From Catonia carolina (taxonomy: Eukaryota > Arthropoda > Insecta > Hemiptera > Achilidae), in the NCBI GenBank assembly GCA_035578175.1, contig JAQMRL010000004.1:36200901-36264900 (forward strand): DNA of 64,000 bases. The letters run 5' to 3'. Position numbers and translations under genes: made by a program. Position 1 is the stretch's first letter. Every line of letters starts with the position of its first letter. The notes under the pieces were generated by a model. The model did not search any database. It was not told where the DNA came from and saw only the letters and a program-made list of their open reading frames with translations. Of the stretch, positions 43,206 through 54,517 are shown piece by piece.

Positions 43206-45414
43206 TGCAACAAACGTTAAAGTCCGGGCATGGCTATACTCTCTACCATGCCTCGGTATGTACATTTTATTGTGTTATAACTGGTAACCATTGTAATAAA
43301 TGAATAAACAAACAAAAAAAAACAAAAGAGTTGACACGAAAGGTAAAACAACTTCCGATTTTTTTACTGCCCTTTATAACTACGTTATAAGGTATGGTTT
43401 TAATCTTTATTTTGTTATTAAATCAAGAACGCCAGGCTCTACGTGGATATACAGTATTATATTTGAAACCCCCTGTTGAAGTAGTTACGTCAATGGGCAC
43501 GAAGCCCTTAGGTTAAAGAGAATAAGAAGGAACGTAGAGTAGGGGAAGTGGAAGCGTAAACTTAATCCTTTGGCTCCATTCTGTATAGCTAAAGTATGCA
43601 AATCTCAGGGCGTCCTGTCTACAACAGCGTGCACACAAAATATTATATTGAAAACATCAAAACCTCTTCAGCTCGTTTTATATATCTAGTATATAGGTCT
43701 ATAAAGTTACCATCACTTAAAATAAACCGTTATAACGAACACTTATTATGTTTCGTACACTTATTTCTTTTATTTAGAATTATGCATTTTATTGTAATCT
43801 ATTAAAATTTTATTGCAAATTGAAATTTATTCGCATTTAATGTTGTTATTCTCAATAAAATTTCAGATGTGGATATTTTTATTTTTGCCGTTTATTATTA
43901 TTTAATATACATAGCTAAGGATATAGTAGATATTTAATGTCTATTGAACCACATTTATTGTCCCGTATTTAACGAAAACAATTATTACTAAAAAATATTA
44001 TGCTCTTTATTTATAGTAAAGTATTTATTATGAATGAAATCCGTTTAGGAAAATCCCAAATTTTTTCTACTTTTTGAATTTTATAGTCGAGAAATGTTTC
44101 ATGCACAATAAATGTGAATTACAGGCAAACCCTCTCGTTCAAAGTATATATATACGGGGCAATACCAGATATTCAGCGTAGATGTTTCAAAGGTCTTTCA
44201 AAGGAATCGTCTTGGGAAAGGCCTTAAAACTGCAGTAATATCTCCAAGCTCCAAAAAATAAATCATGTTTTTTAACCATGTAGTTGTAGTAAACTAAAAA
44301 TAACATGTTTGTTTTACGTATGAAAATAATAAAGTACGATTGTTAATGTTCAGAAAACTATTGGGGGTTAAAAGCCGATGTCAAAATAATAATTAGTCTT
44401 TGTTTAAACTGTGGTAAATTAATGTCTTATATTTATAAATAAAGTCACACACGTGGTGGAAGTGAAAAGGAGTGTAAAAAGTAAAATTAAACGTGATTGG
44501 TGGTGGCAGCTATTTTAATAAAAAGGCGTAATTGGCTGTTTCAAATTAAATGGAAACATTGAAGGCCAAAGTAAGGACGCTAAGTTTGGTACCAAATGGG
44601 AAGGACACTGTTCATACAACCAGCAAAGAATGTAGTTGTGTTTGCTCCAGTTTCTTTTTTATTAAAATGTGATTTAAGTTTAAATAAAATGTATAAGTAA
44701 TAAATGTGTATAACCGACGTAAAAAAATAATATGTTAATTGTGCAGGTAGAAGACAACAAAAATTAATGATAATCCGACAGCATCTTCATGTTTCAAGCC
44801 ATCGAAAGAGAACTTCTAAAATAACCGACGCCATCGAAAAACAAAGCCTAGGCAGGTAAAATTGGACATACAGTTAACTATAAACGATATAAATATATAA
44901 ACATTCAAATAATTACTAAAGCGTTTCTTTACTTTTCTTTATTTTTTTTATATAAATTTAAAACTTAGGTTAATAAATTGTAATTTATAAAATAGGGGGA
45001 TTTTCTGTATAAATAAGTGTTTAAAAAAATGTTTAAAAATAAATGTGTCTAATTGTATTCTTATTTGTTTATTCATCTCAAACCTTTCCATGCATTGAAG
45101 AAATTCTTTGGAACAAACCTAACTTCACATTTTCATACAACAAATAATGTCAATTCCTTGTCGGGATAACTCTTCACATTTCCCTTATAGCATAGTAATT
45201 GTTAAAGTTTTATGTATTAGGCATAACGAATTTTAGATGTTCAATAAATATGTTACAAAAGAATTTCTTTGTGTTATATTTTTTTATTAAACGTCACATC
45301 AATAAATTTGGTTACTGGTGGATTACTATTGGTTACAGAACGAATTTGTGGGGTTTAATGATAATTTTCTAGCCGGGGATCAGACTACAAACCTTCTACT
45401 TTTCAGTGCAAAAT
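43206..45414. other. No gene seen; possible LINE-like A-tail
   Basis: ACCATTGTAATAAATG followed by AATAAACAAACAAAAAAAAA near 43290-43325 looks like the polyadenylated end of an unidentified retroposon (upstream GGCATGGCTATACTCTCTACC). The rest is AT-rich and unassigned. Confidence 0.4.
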
Positions 45415-45550
45415 AAGATCTAAAACAGAACACCGAGTGGACAGAGGAAAGGAGGAAAGCCTACAGCGAAAGAATGCTGAGAATGTGGGCTTTAAAAAGA
45501 GCTTCCAGAAACCTCTAAAGTCAATTCACTTGGTCTAAAATTGACCCTAT
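45415..45550 (+). repeat. Unclassified repeat, partner of 42640-42810
   Basis: See the partner entry. The two lie in opposite orientation about 2.7 kb apart. Confidence 0.6.
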
Positions 45551-45899
45551 ACGAGGGGAAAATATTCGCCGTTAATGTGTAAATGTGAAATTTTAAATAT
45601 TACAACGAGCTGACGATGTGATAACACCACGAAAGCGCAGTTCATTTGATATGTGTTCTTACTTATGTTTTGACCATTCTGGTAGGTTTTTAATTATATT
45701 TACATTAAATAATTTTTTTTACTTAAATATATTAAAACTAGTCTAAAAGACCAACCATTAACTTTTCGTTCATATTATCTTAAAAACTAAATACTTAAAT
45801 TATATAATCCATTCAACAATATTTTATATCTTAACACCAAAATATACGTAAAACTATCCACTACTTTCACACTTCACACTGCTCTGCTTTAAACACATC

Positions 45900-46485
45900 A
45901 CACTGCACTGTTACACTAGCTTGAAGGGGTTCTTCCTTTTAAGGATTCTAGGAACATTTTCATCATCAAAAAGTTGAATTGCTTCAGGATTCAAGTGACA
46001 ATGTAGACGAGCTTCATGTTTGACAGTAAATCTTCTTATTTCACTGGACACAAAAGGTATGTCAAGATCTCTATACAGATCACTATTCGTACCGTATCAA
46101 GGGGCATTAACCATAGCTCTCAGTCCTTTTTTTATTCCAACCAACTTTGGGTTATGCAAGCCCAAAGTTGTATAACATAAATACAGATGAGTTTTAAAAT
46201 TTGATTATAGATTGTTACTTTATTATGGAGAGGCAGCTACGATTGACATCCCAGGAACCAATATAGTTTACTATATCTGAGGCCCAGTTCAGCTTTTTTT
46301 ATCTTAATAAGCTCCTTCCACTTCAGTTTATTATCTAAAGTCATTCCTAAATATTTTTCAGTGTTTGCATATGGTACAATGTTTCCATTTATGGTGATTG
46401 ATAAAGGATCTGCAATATTTTTTTTGGTGGAGTTTATATGCAAAGATTTTCGCTCGTTCAGAATAATAAATAAGTGAATAATAGT
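45900..46485 (-). pseudogene. Jockey-like LINE 3' fragment (J4)
   Basis: Frame 46237-46554 contains NERKSLHIN, DPLSITINGNIVPYANTEKY, LGMTLDNKLKWKELIK and LRYSKLYWFLG. Downstream, after frameshifts, come YVIQLWAC, DLDIPFVSSEIRRFTVKHEA and NPEAIQLFDDENVPRILKRK. The closest relative in the window is J1. At about 46485 it meets an RTE-like fragment in the opposite orientation. Confidence 0.88.
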
Positions 46486-46487
46486 CT

Positions 46488-46880
46488 CAATGAAGAAGAA
46501 GAGAATATTGTTCTTTGGCCACTTAATAAAAAAACCGGAAGATACAATAACCAACAGAATAATAAGAAATCTTTATAGCAAAAAAGCGGCACCAATTTGG
46601 TTCAATGAAGTTATAGAGGATATGGAAGAATTGGGAATAACGTTGGAAGATCTAGAGGATAAGATAGAAAAATTAAAAGTACTAAAAGATAAATTCATCA
46701 GATTCTAACCAAGGATAGACAATAGAGGAGCGAGTAGAGCAATTGTTTTAGATGAAGAAAGACGAGGACGATCAGTCAGAGTGAAAAGATACTGGGAAAA
46801 AAATAAAAGAAACGAACCAGAGAAGAACTTCCAGTAAACTATCTTAAGTTATCCACTGCGGTCTCAAAAGAAAAAAATTT
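46488..46880 (+). pseudogene. RTE-like LINE, 3' end
   Basis: Frame 46490-46708 reads LFFGHLIKKPEDTITNRIIR, then EVIEDMEELGITLEDLEDKI. After a stop, RASRAIVLDEERRGRSVRVK follows. The 3' end is ATCCACTGCGGTCTC plus an A-rich tail, matching 23038-23655. Confidence 0.88.
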
Positions 46881-46969
46881 AAAAAAATGAATAATATAAA
46901 TTAGTTAATTGTTTTTTGGTATTTGTTTTAAAGTGTTTATCAACTTAGGTTATTTAGTTTTTATAATGT

Positions 46970-47515
46970 GGGGGTTTACCTCTGGACTAAGTACGGGCTA
47001 AGCCTAACCTCGTGTGAGACAATGAGAGGAGGGCCTCAGCCCCGCAACGGTGCGTCTCAATGGCTAATAGGGGACGTCCTGCAGATATGTAGGACAGGTA
47101 TGAATAAGGTATAATCAAATAAGTACCCTTAAATAAATACCCTTAGATAACAGAGGTGAAGAGACTGACGGTCTTCACGTCGGAGGAGGAAGTTCCGAAC
47201 GGTGTCGATGGTGGATAAGCCTAGAAATGGGGTCTAAATCTAACTCCAGAGCCTATTTAGAGGCCCTAAGGTGGCACCGTATGCGCAGTGCTCATAACTC
47301 AGCCGAGGGAATTTTATTTAATAGCAAACTCACGAATAGCCGCGGAAAAAACAGGACTGTATCTAACGAAATAATAACCGGAAAAGACAAAAAGAAAAAT
47401 AACAAGGACCAAAATAAGTAGATATTTGCTAAAAATAGTAAAATATGTAAAAGTGAGTCTGGAACTTGCAGGAGCCTAATCCTTGATAACATGAAGAAGA
47501 AGAAGAAGATGAATT
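46970..47515 (+). mobile_element. Candidate non-autonomous element with RTE-style (GAA)n tail
   Basis: A GC-richer block (GGAGGGCCTCAGCCCCGCAA, GGGGACGTCCTGCAGATATG) leads to a 64-codon frame (47227-47421, starting MGSKSNSRAYLEALRWHRM). It ends ACATGAAGAAGAAGAAGAAG at 47490-47508. The tail resembles that of the RTE at 32105 (TATGAGAAGAAGAAG). It may be a 5'-plus-tail internal-deletion derivative of an RTE or a SINE using RTE machinery. Family unproven. Confidence 0.5.
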
Positions 47516-48545
47516 TAATCAAAACTTTTATACCACGAAGAAATAAATTTAAAAAAATGTTTAATGAATTAAATTATTGTTTCAGTAAAATATTTAACTT
47601 AATTAAAAATGAAAACTAAAATTTCAAATTCAGTAATGGAATTTCAGAAAATTTATTATTGTATTATAAATTTTAATTTTATAATATAATAGAACGGTAA
47701 GTAAATGTTTAAAATATAATAAATATTCCAGAACGTTTCTTTAATTATTGAGAGAAAGTGAAAGACAACCTTCCGTGAATTAATTAATTAATTAAAAAGG
47801 AAGTTCCAACACGTAATTTCTTCTAAATATATAAATTACTTCTTGTATTTAGTGATGATAATTTATTACTATTTAATTACAACGATCAAAAATTTATTGC
47901 TTATTTAAAACTTTTAACCAATAATGACTAATTTACCTGAGAAACTAATAAAGCGCTTTACATTATTTTCATTCCTAATAATAATTAATTAATGTCAACT
48001 TTATACGTTATAGATTTATTTATTCATTTAATTAATTTGTAAACTATAGACATTATAATTAATTAGAGGCGATATTAACGAAAAAAATTTTTTCCGTACA
48101 TAGACTATTTAATTTATACTTAAAATTCTGGAATAATTTTCATTCTATTATTTATTTGTGTAGTATTCTCGGTGGTTATGCTGCATAAATAAAACGGTAA
48201 GCCATGTCAAGTTTCTCCAGAATTTATTACGAATACTTGACATAATTTCATGGTTATTATCTACAAAAATTCATTGTTAGAAATTTAAACTCTGCGCTCC
48301 GAAAAAGTTATGATAAGTAATTTTTTGATAAAACGTTCAATTCTATGTTTTCAGTGGGGTGAATTTTTTTAATGGCTGTTAATAATTATTTACAGCCATT
48401 TTAACAAAAATATCTTTAGTACACACAACAACTTCGAGAAGTGTTCGGATTTTTAAAATGTTCGGGTATCCGAAAAATGTACTTAATCCAATAAATTACG
48501 AAATATGTAACACGCAGCGGGTTATTTTCCATTTTCTGATTAGGA
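47516..48545. other. No feature seen
   Basis: AT-rich DNA leading into the satellite array. Confidence 0.5.
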
Positions 48546-49262
48546 AAACCCGATATAAATATAATATAGACACCTCCACCGAGTTTCAACCATTTATCCC
48601 ATCCGTAACTTAAAATTTAAAAAAAATATTGGTTTACGGGTTGAACACCGTTTTCAACCCCATAAGGGTAAATTTTTGTAATCGTAAAGGGGTCATTTCT
48701 TTTTAAGTGCACTATTGGTATCATCTCCACTGAGTTTCCGCCATCTAGCTCGTCTGTAACTGAGTAAACTGAAAATATTTATTTAAGGTTGAAAACTTTT
48801 TTAACTCCTTACGGGTAAAATTTCGAAATTGTTGAGATGTAATTCTTTTTCATACTGTACGTAAAATCTCCACCGAAATTCAGCCATCTAACTCGTCCGA
48901 ATCTTAGTAAATAAAAAATTTTGGTTTAAGGGTTGGACATCCTTTTCAAGCTTTAAAAATAAGTTTTTTTAACAATAAATAAAAAAAGAGTAAAAAATAA
49001 ATACTAGTTTAAGGGTTGAACATCATTTTTATTCCCGTAGAAGTATATTTTGGAAATGGTTAAGGGGTAATTTTTGTTGTTGAATGACAAGTTACATCAC
49101 CGAATTTGTCATCTAGCTTCTCTGGAACTTAGTAAACGGAAAATTTCGGTTTAAGGGTTGAACACCATTTTCAACGCCTTATCAGTGGAATAATGAAATC
49201 GTTTGAGTTTTTTTTCTATTTACCCTAAAAAGAAAATTGCCTCAAATTTTCAGCTTTCTAGC
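48546..49262 (+). repeat. ~145-bp satellite, about five degenerate units
   Basis: The marker CTCCACCGAGTTTC-like sequence recurs at 48574, 48725, 48868, about 49096 and about 49238: spacings of 151, 143, ~228 and ~142. The longer gap contains an A-rich insertion. Each unit reads CAGCCATCTAGCTCGTC, ACTTAGTAAAC, TTTAAGGGTTGAACACCATT, CAACCC and a GTTAAGGGG-like segment. The array ends in GTGAGTGATTCAGTCAAAG near 49293. Confidence 0.9.
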
Positions 49263-49419
49263 TATTGTGCAAGCAGGAGAATCAGCGATGCGTGAGTGAT
49301 TCAGTCAAAGAGAGCTTTCCGTCAATCTTGTTGTTTTCTGAGCTGTTTTTCTCTTTGCCTAGTGTATCTTTTCATATTTCCAGACCTTGTTGGTCATTCT
49401 TCATCTGATTAAACCCTGC

Positions 49420-49905
49420 AAGTTATTGTGAAAAGTTGGAAAAGTTAAGAAGAGCAATTCAAAATAAGCGCAGAGGAAAGTTGAGTTCGAAAATTTTGTT
49501 TTTGCATGTCAACGCCCAACCATATACGGCAAATTGGACTCGACAAGTCTTGGATGCTTTCAAGTGGGAGTTGTTTCCTCAAACGCCATACAGTCCGGAT
49601 CTTGCTCCCATCGACTACCATCTGTTTACATTAATGAAGATCTGGCTTGCGACGCAGCGGTTTGAAGACGACGCGGAACTGCGGGAGACCGTGACTACCT
49701 GGTAGATGTCTCAGGAGGCAGAATTCTATGACGCTAGAATTTTAAAGCTAGTTTACCGCAATAATAAGTGCCTAAATTCGTATGGCGATTATATCGAAAA
49801 GTAGTATTATAGTGTCACTTTCAATGGTATATAATAAACTTTTTTTGTTGTTCTTTGTTTTTTTCTATATCAAAACGTAATCGACTTTGTGGATAGCCAT
49901 TGTAT
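49420..49905 (+). pseudogene. mariner transposase C-terminal remnant
   Basis: Frame 49436-49705 reads LHVNAQPYTANWTRQVLDAF, then KWELFPQTPYSPDLAPIDYH and LFTLMKIWLATQRFEDDAEL. The YSPDLAP.DYHLF signature is diagnostic of mariner (DD34D); LHVNAQPYTA replaces the usual LHDNARPHTA, so the second catalytic Asp is Val. Frame loss follows TTW. The piece probably reaches a 3' terminal repeat near 49870-49900 (ACTTTGTGGATAGCC). Upstream transposase is absent. Confidence 0.9.
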
Positions 49906-50884
49906 ACACAGATTTAAAATTTACATAGTTTTGTATAATATCATATTCTCATAAAACTTTCAAATGAAATAGCCTATTATGTTACATAAAATTTTACTGA
50001 GAATAATTCTGGCGTTTTCATTGTAAAAACAAAACATATTTGTTAATCATAAAACCACAGAATAAAATACGATTTCAGGTATAAATTTCATATGAAATGT
50101 TAATAACATTCTTCAAATAATTTAAGTACTGTAATACCGACGGTAACTTCTTTCAGGTAAATTATTTTCTTCCCTTAGTTTAAATACGATACACTTACTA
50201 AGTTACTGAAGAATTCCTTTCTTACAACTCTGTAGTTTCTACAAGAAACATTTTACAACACTGCAGACTAATATATTATTTAGTCTTTACCTTTACGATT
50301 TTCTACCCAGAGTTTTTCACCTGTGTTTACTCTCCATTTGAACCAATCATTTACTTTTTTGTACGTTGAATTAAAAATAACTTAAATGCTGACTTTAAAA
50401 TTCAGTTGTTAAAATTGTGCAATATAAATACGTTTCATTAATTTTCTTCAAGGGTATAACTTTTAACAAGCGATTTTAATGTTATTTCATATTTTATATC
50501 TTTACTAAAATATTGTTTACATTAATTTAGATTACTGTATTACGAGCAACACAATCTCCAAAATTGATGGAAAATAATTAAAAAATGAATTTTTAAAAAT
50601 ATTTAAAAAAGAATATGCAATCAGCATTTTGTTCCTGTATTTAAATATTACCATATTTCCACGATATGATTTAGATTTTGTTCTCATTTTTCACAAATCT
50701 GTGAAAGCGAGTTTAAAACAATTATGGTTAAATAAGATTTGCAGAAAATATTCGTAAATTACTAATTCTAGTGATGGAATTAGTTTTAATTTCCAAAAAG
50801 TAGTCTAAACCTATTGTCGATACCCACATATGTCTGCAACATGTGTGAGAACTACACTAATCTACATTAAGATATAAACCAATC
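49906..50884. other. No feature seen
   Basis: AT-rich DNA. Confidence 0.5.
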
Positions 50885-51477
50885 TTAATGTCTCCAATTA
50901 AGAATTGAGACATCTGAGAATATAGGCGTTGCACAGTGGATTCCAGAGAGAGTAGGGGCAGCGATGCTGCGGGATGAAGAGAGCTGAAAATTGGTCGCTC
51001 AATTTGCGGAGAGGGTGGTCGGGAGACTGAGGTGGGAGGAGACATATGGAGATCAGCGGAATCGCCTTCTCCCACAGTAAATCAATCCTGCCCCGATCTC
51101 AGAAGGTAAGGTAGGCTCACTAATTTCCTGAGCTGGTGTTGAAAGAGATGAATGAAAGTGACAGAGTGAGTGTTGGTCAGTGACGGCGAGAGGGTAATTA
51201 GGCTACTGTTCCCTTCCATGCCCCACTGACAGTATGTAAATTTTTAACCCAACATTTCCCTTGTAGTATTATATAAACAGTCCCGAGGGAGGTGAAGGGT
51301 TGTTTGCTGATGTATCAAGTGGCCAGGCGGCGGGTTTTTGGTTGGTAGGCGGTTGCGGCCGACTTGGGGCTGGACGAGGACGCCTCAATTGAGTCCAACA
51401 CTACTTCCTCCATCGTGAGGGAGTGAACATGAGTTTTTCTCACCACCTCGGATAAAAATATAGATATAAACCAAAAC
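50885..51477 (-). repeat. GC-richer dispersed repeat, third copy
   Basis: The complement matches 24818-25030 and 25149-25640 in order, starting AACTCATGTTCACTCCCTCA. It carries the same-length 33-codon frame at 51413-51315 (starting MEEVVLDSIEAS) and MSPPTSVSRPP further on (frame 50857-51075). The frames themselves show mainly non-synonymous differences between copies. Confidence 0.82.
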
Positions 51478-51640
51478 ATTTAACTTAATTGAGAGTGGTT
51501 TGTTTTACAGAAACACCGGCAATGAAATTTATGTTTCGATTTTTCGAATTGACTCCGAAAATATATGACTTAAACTATTTCAGAAATCGTATCCTCAAAT
51601 TAAGCGCCTTAGAAATAAATGACCATGGACGAAATTAGCG
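51478..51640. repeat. Short repeat shared with 56186-56295
   Basis: AAATTTATGTTTCGATTTT, ATATATGACTTAAACTATTT and CAGAAATCGTATCCTCAAAT match AAATTTATGTTTAGATTTT, ATATATGACTCAGCTTATTT and CAGAAATCGCATTCTCAAAT. The family is unknown. At both sites it lies a few hundred bases from a Jockey 3' fragment. Confidence 0.6.
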
Positions 51641-51787
51641 CATCACGTAAAAGATTTTAAATGGTTTCACAGTATCTTGATGAAGTATGTATTAACCGTA
51701 TGATCTGGCCAGCCAACAGCCCAGACTTAAATCCTATTAAGCACGTTTTGGTTATGCTTTAAAAAAGTGTTCATCAACGAAATGCAG
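51641..51787 (+). pseudogene. Tc1-like transposase remnant
   Basis: The frame reads VSQYLDEVCINRMIWPANSP and continues DLNPIKHVLVML. The WPA.SPDLNPIEH signature marks Tc1-type DD34E transposases, and here the catalytic Glu is Lys. Only the C-terminal part is present, directly followed by an L2-like LINE end. Confidence 0.85.
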
Positions 51788-52080
51788 TGAAGCGGTTCTT
51801 AGACGAGTGGATGAAAAAAGAAGTATATGGAAACATCTTACGAGAAGAAGGGATAGGCTAGTGCATATCTTAATAAGACATCCAGGTATTGCTCTATTAA
51901 TAATGGATGGTAATATTGAGGGAGTGAATTGTAGAAGGAGGCAAAGGTCAGAATATATAAAGCAAATTACAAAAGAGGTAGGGTTTTACAGGTATGTAGA
52001 TATGAAACGACTTGAGCAATATAGAAGAACTTTGAGAACTGCGTCAAACCAGTCGAGAGACTGATAACAAAAAAATATAT
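51788..52080 (+). pseudogene. L2/CR1-like LINE 3' end
   Basis: Frame 51807-52064 reads MDEKRSIWKHLTRRRDRLVH, then GNIEGVNCRRRQRSEYIKQI and ends RTASNQSRD at a TGA. The stop lies within the 3' hairpin TCAAACCAGTCGAGAGACTG, and a TAACAAAAAAA tail follows at once. This shows that the family's coding region runs into its terminal stem-loop. Confidence 0.9.
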
Positions 52081-52239
52081 TTATTAGCTTCAACAACCAC
52101 AATCTAATCCACTTCTTCAGATCTCATCAAAACCAGATTTTATTTTTACATCCATCGAAATTTAAACTTTTTGAATCTAAGAAACGTTTCAACGAAAACG
52201 TCTTTTCATGCTACATAAGGAAGATAAAATGTTCAAATT

Positions 52240-52690
52240 TCGAGTTTATACAAGTACACAGCTAGTACACCTTTTTGCGCTAGATACAATGTTTTTATTA
52301 ATACAAAATATAATTTAACAATTACTAAATTTGACGCTAAATTTGACGCTAAATGATTCCAAAACATAATTTACTTCTTCAAGCTTGCAATTATCCCTAC
52401 AGTCCTACAATACGCGTATCTCCTCCCAAAAAAGATCAGAGGCCTTTTAAACGTCAATACTGATTACGTAGTATCACCCAGTTTACATGTGTTACACGAG
52501 AGTGTTTTCGTGTATTAAAAATTCTCGTTCATTGTCTTGTACGGCTGTTTTGCAATGTCAGTTACTTATTGTATTTGTGTAACATTTGATTTGTGATATA
52601 AAAAAGGTTCATTGCGTTATCACGCGTAAAATATTGTTTGTATCGCTCAATACATTACGATTCGCATATGAAGGTTTAGCACACCCATTA
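52240..52690 (-). pseudogene. Jockey-like LINE 3' fragment (J5)
   Basis: Aligns base by base with J7 (56570-56870): GAGGCCTTTTAAACGTC, CATTGTCTTGTACGGCTGTTTTGC, TGTGTAACATTTGATTTGTG and TATGAAGGTTTAGCAC. The 3' UTR-like TCTTCAAGCTTGCAATTATC block is also shared. No open frame remains. Confidence 0.8.
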
Positions 52691-53429
52691 AAATTAAAAT
52701 ATTTGTAATCTCCGTTTGCATAAAACTTTCTCTAAATATTTATAAAATAAATAAGTTTAAATTCAGGGTAAGGAATAATTTTAAAATTTTAAGTGGCACA
52801 TAGATCATTTGTACATTTTCAACTTCATGAGTTTACATCAACTTATTTTTTAAACTAAGAGTAATTTTCAGTAACGTTTAAATTTTTACGTTTCATTTTT
52901 AGATATTGCACATAATACAATACCCTTATAGAAAATTGTGAAAATCATGTGCAGTATTAAAAACAAATTTTATTGAAGTGTAGAACGTAAAATAAAATAG
53001 TTTACGACATATTCAGACAAAGTTATTGTTTAACATGTCAACAATATAGCATTTCATTGACACTTTTAACTTTTATTCTACGATATTAAAGTAACTGCAT
53101 AACTACTTCTTTAAACTTGGAACAGAACTAAAACTCCATACTTACGTAAATATGAATATTACACTTGACAAACTTCTGATGCTTACAATCCCTAAAAGCG
53201 TTTGATAAATGCTAGGTGAATAACTATTTAAATTTGTCCTATATTAAATTTAATAAAATATGATTACTAAAAAAGCTATATATTATTTATGTAATATTAG
53301 TTACATTACATAACTAACATAATTGTTTTTGTATGTAATACAACATATTTATGTCATATTAGTTATTTCGATTATATTAGTTATATATAATATTGTACAA
53401 TACTATGTGAATTTCTTCACACTAGATTA
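52691..53429. other. No feature seen
   Basis: AT-rich DNA. Confidence 0.5.
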
Positions 53430-53506
53430 TCTCTAATTCCACAATCCGATACGGCAAAATATCTTGGCCTACACCTGGACAGGCGTCTAACATGTGTATC
53501 GCACAT
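53430..53506 (+). pseudogene. Jockey-like LINE fragment, left part of J6
   Basis: Reads PQSDTAKYLGLHLDRRLT and then CVSHI, exactly the residues expected just before TWRTHIWNKRK at 54518. It is therefore probably the left half of one element split by about 1 kb. Confidence 0.75.
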
Positions 53507-54517
53507 AATTAACCATTAATATTGTTGCTGATAAATTAATGTATTTTATATTAGCAAAGGAAATAGTTTATTTAAACATCCGTTAAAAGTAAGATTCGTT
53601 ATAAAAATAAAGAGAACAATCAATTAAATGTAACCGCAAGCTCATAAATATATATTAATATTCCCGACATAATAGTGATACATTTTTATGTATGTTTGTG
53701 TCGGCAAAAATTTGGTAAATGTTTGTGTGGGGAGAAGTTCGTTACTTGTCTAAATAACCCATTAAAAGTAAAATTAATGTGTCGATGTTTAAGTAAGCAA
53801 TCACTACACCATAATATTAATTTGTATTGTATGTAGTAATTGCTTACACGTGTCTTGTAATTTTTTAACGGAAAATGAGACCTTCGAAACTTAAAAGAAG
53901 CGTTCTCATTGGTCCGACGTCATACTTAGAGGGGGTTGTACCGAGTTTATATATAGAGGGCAATTGTAATTTTTCAGGAGTTCGTTAATTTAATTTCAAT
54001 AGTAGAGTTCATTGATTTCAATAGAGAGAGTTCATCGTTAATTTTAACAAGTAGATTATGGCTTGAGTTAAAGAGTTCACTAATTTCAATGGATCAGAGT
54101 TTGTTAATTTCAATAGATCAGAGTTCGTCGTTAATCTTAATAATTTGATAGTTTGGCGTGAAGTGAAACAGTTTTTAAATCATTATTGTTTTATTATTTA
54201 TTTTAAAGTTAATTAAAGGCGGTACTCTAATAATTTATATTGTGAGCTGCGGGGAACATCAATGTTACATCAGGTTTTTATAGAATAATCATATAAAGTT
54301 TGAATTGTTAATATTTTTCTATCTTGTCCTTATCATTGTTTAGGTAATTAAAATATTTATGTATCGTAAAACTAATATGTTATTTTTATTTTTATTCTAC
54401 ATTGCATGAATTTTCCATTCCTTTCAATTATTCGACCGAAGTCACGTCTTTGGAACAGTATTGTTTTCTTAAGTTTTACTTTTGTTTTTAATTGTATGTT
54501 ACCATACAGATTTTATA
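53507..54517 (+). mobile_element. Insertion with an LTR-like promoter region
   Basis: About 1 kb separating two collinear Jockey pieces. It has a TATA-like TTTATATATAGAGGGC near 53947. Downstream come several degenerate ~25-35-bp repeats with AGTTCGTTAATTTCAATAG-like cores (53975-54145), then GAGCTGCGGGGAACATCAAT near 54243. The organisation resembles an LTR with promoter and leader, but I could not fix its ends or a coding region. Confidence 0.45.

Noticed and set aside
46237..46554. The N-terminal ~35 codons of this frame as part of Jockey
   Set aside because: The Jockey match starts at NERKSLHIN. The preceding residues are the antisense of the neighbouring RTE-like fragment.
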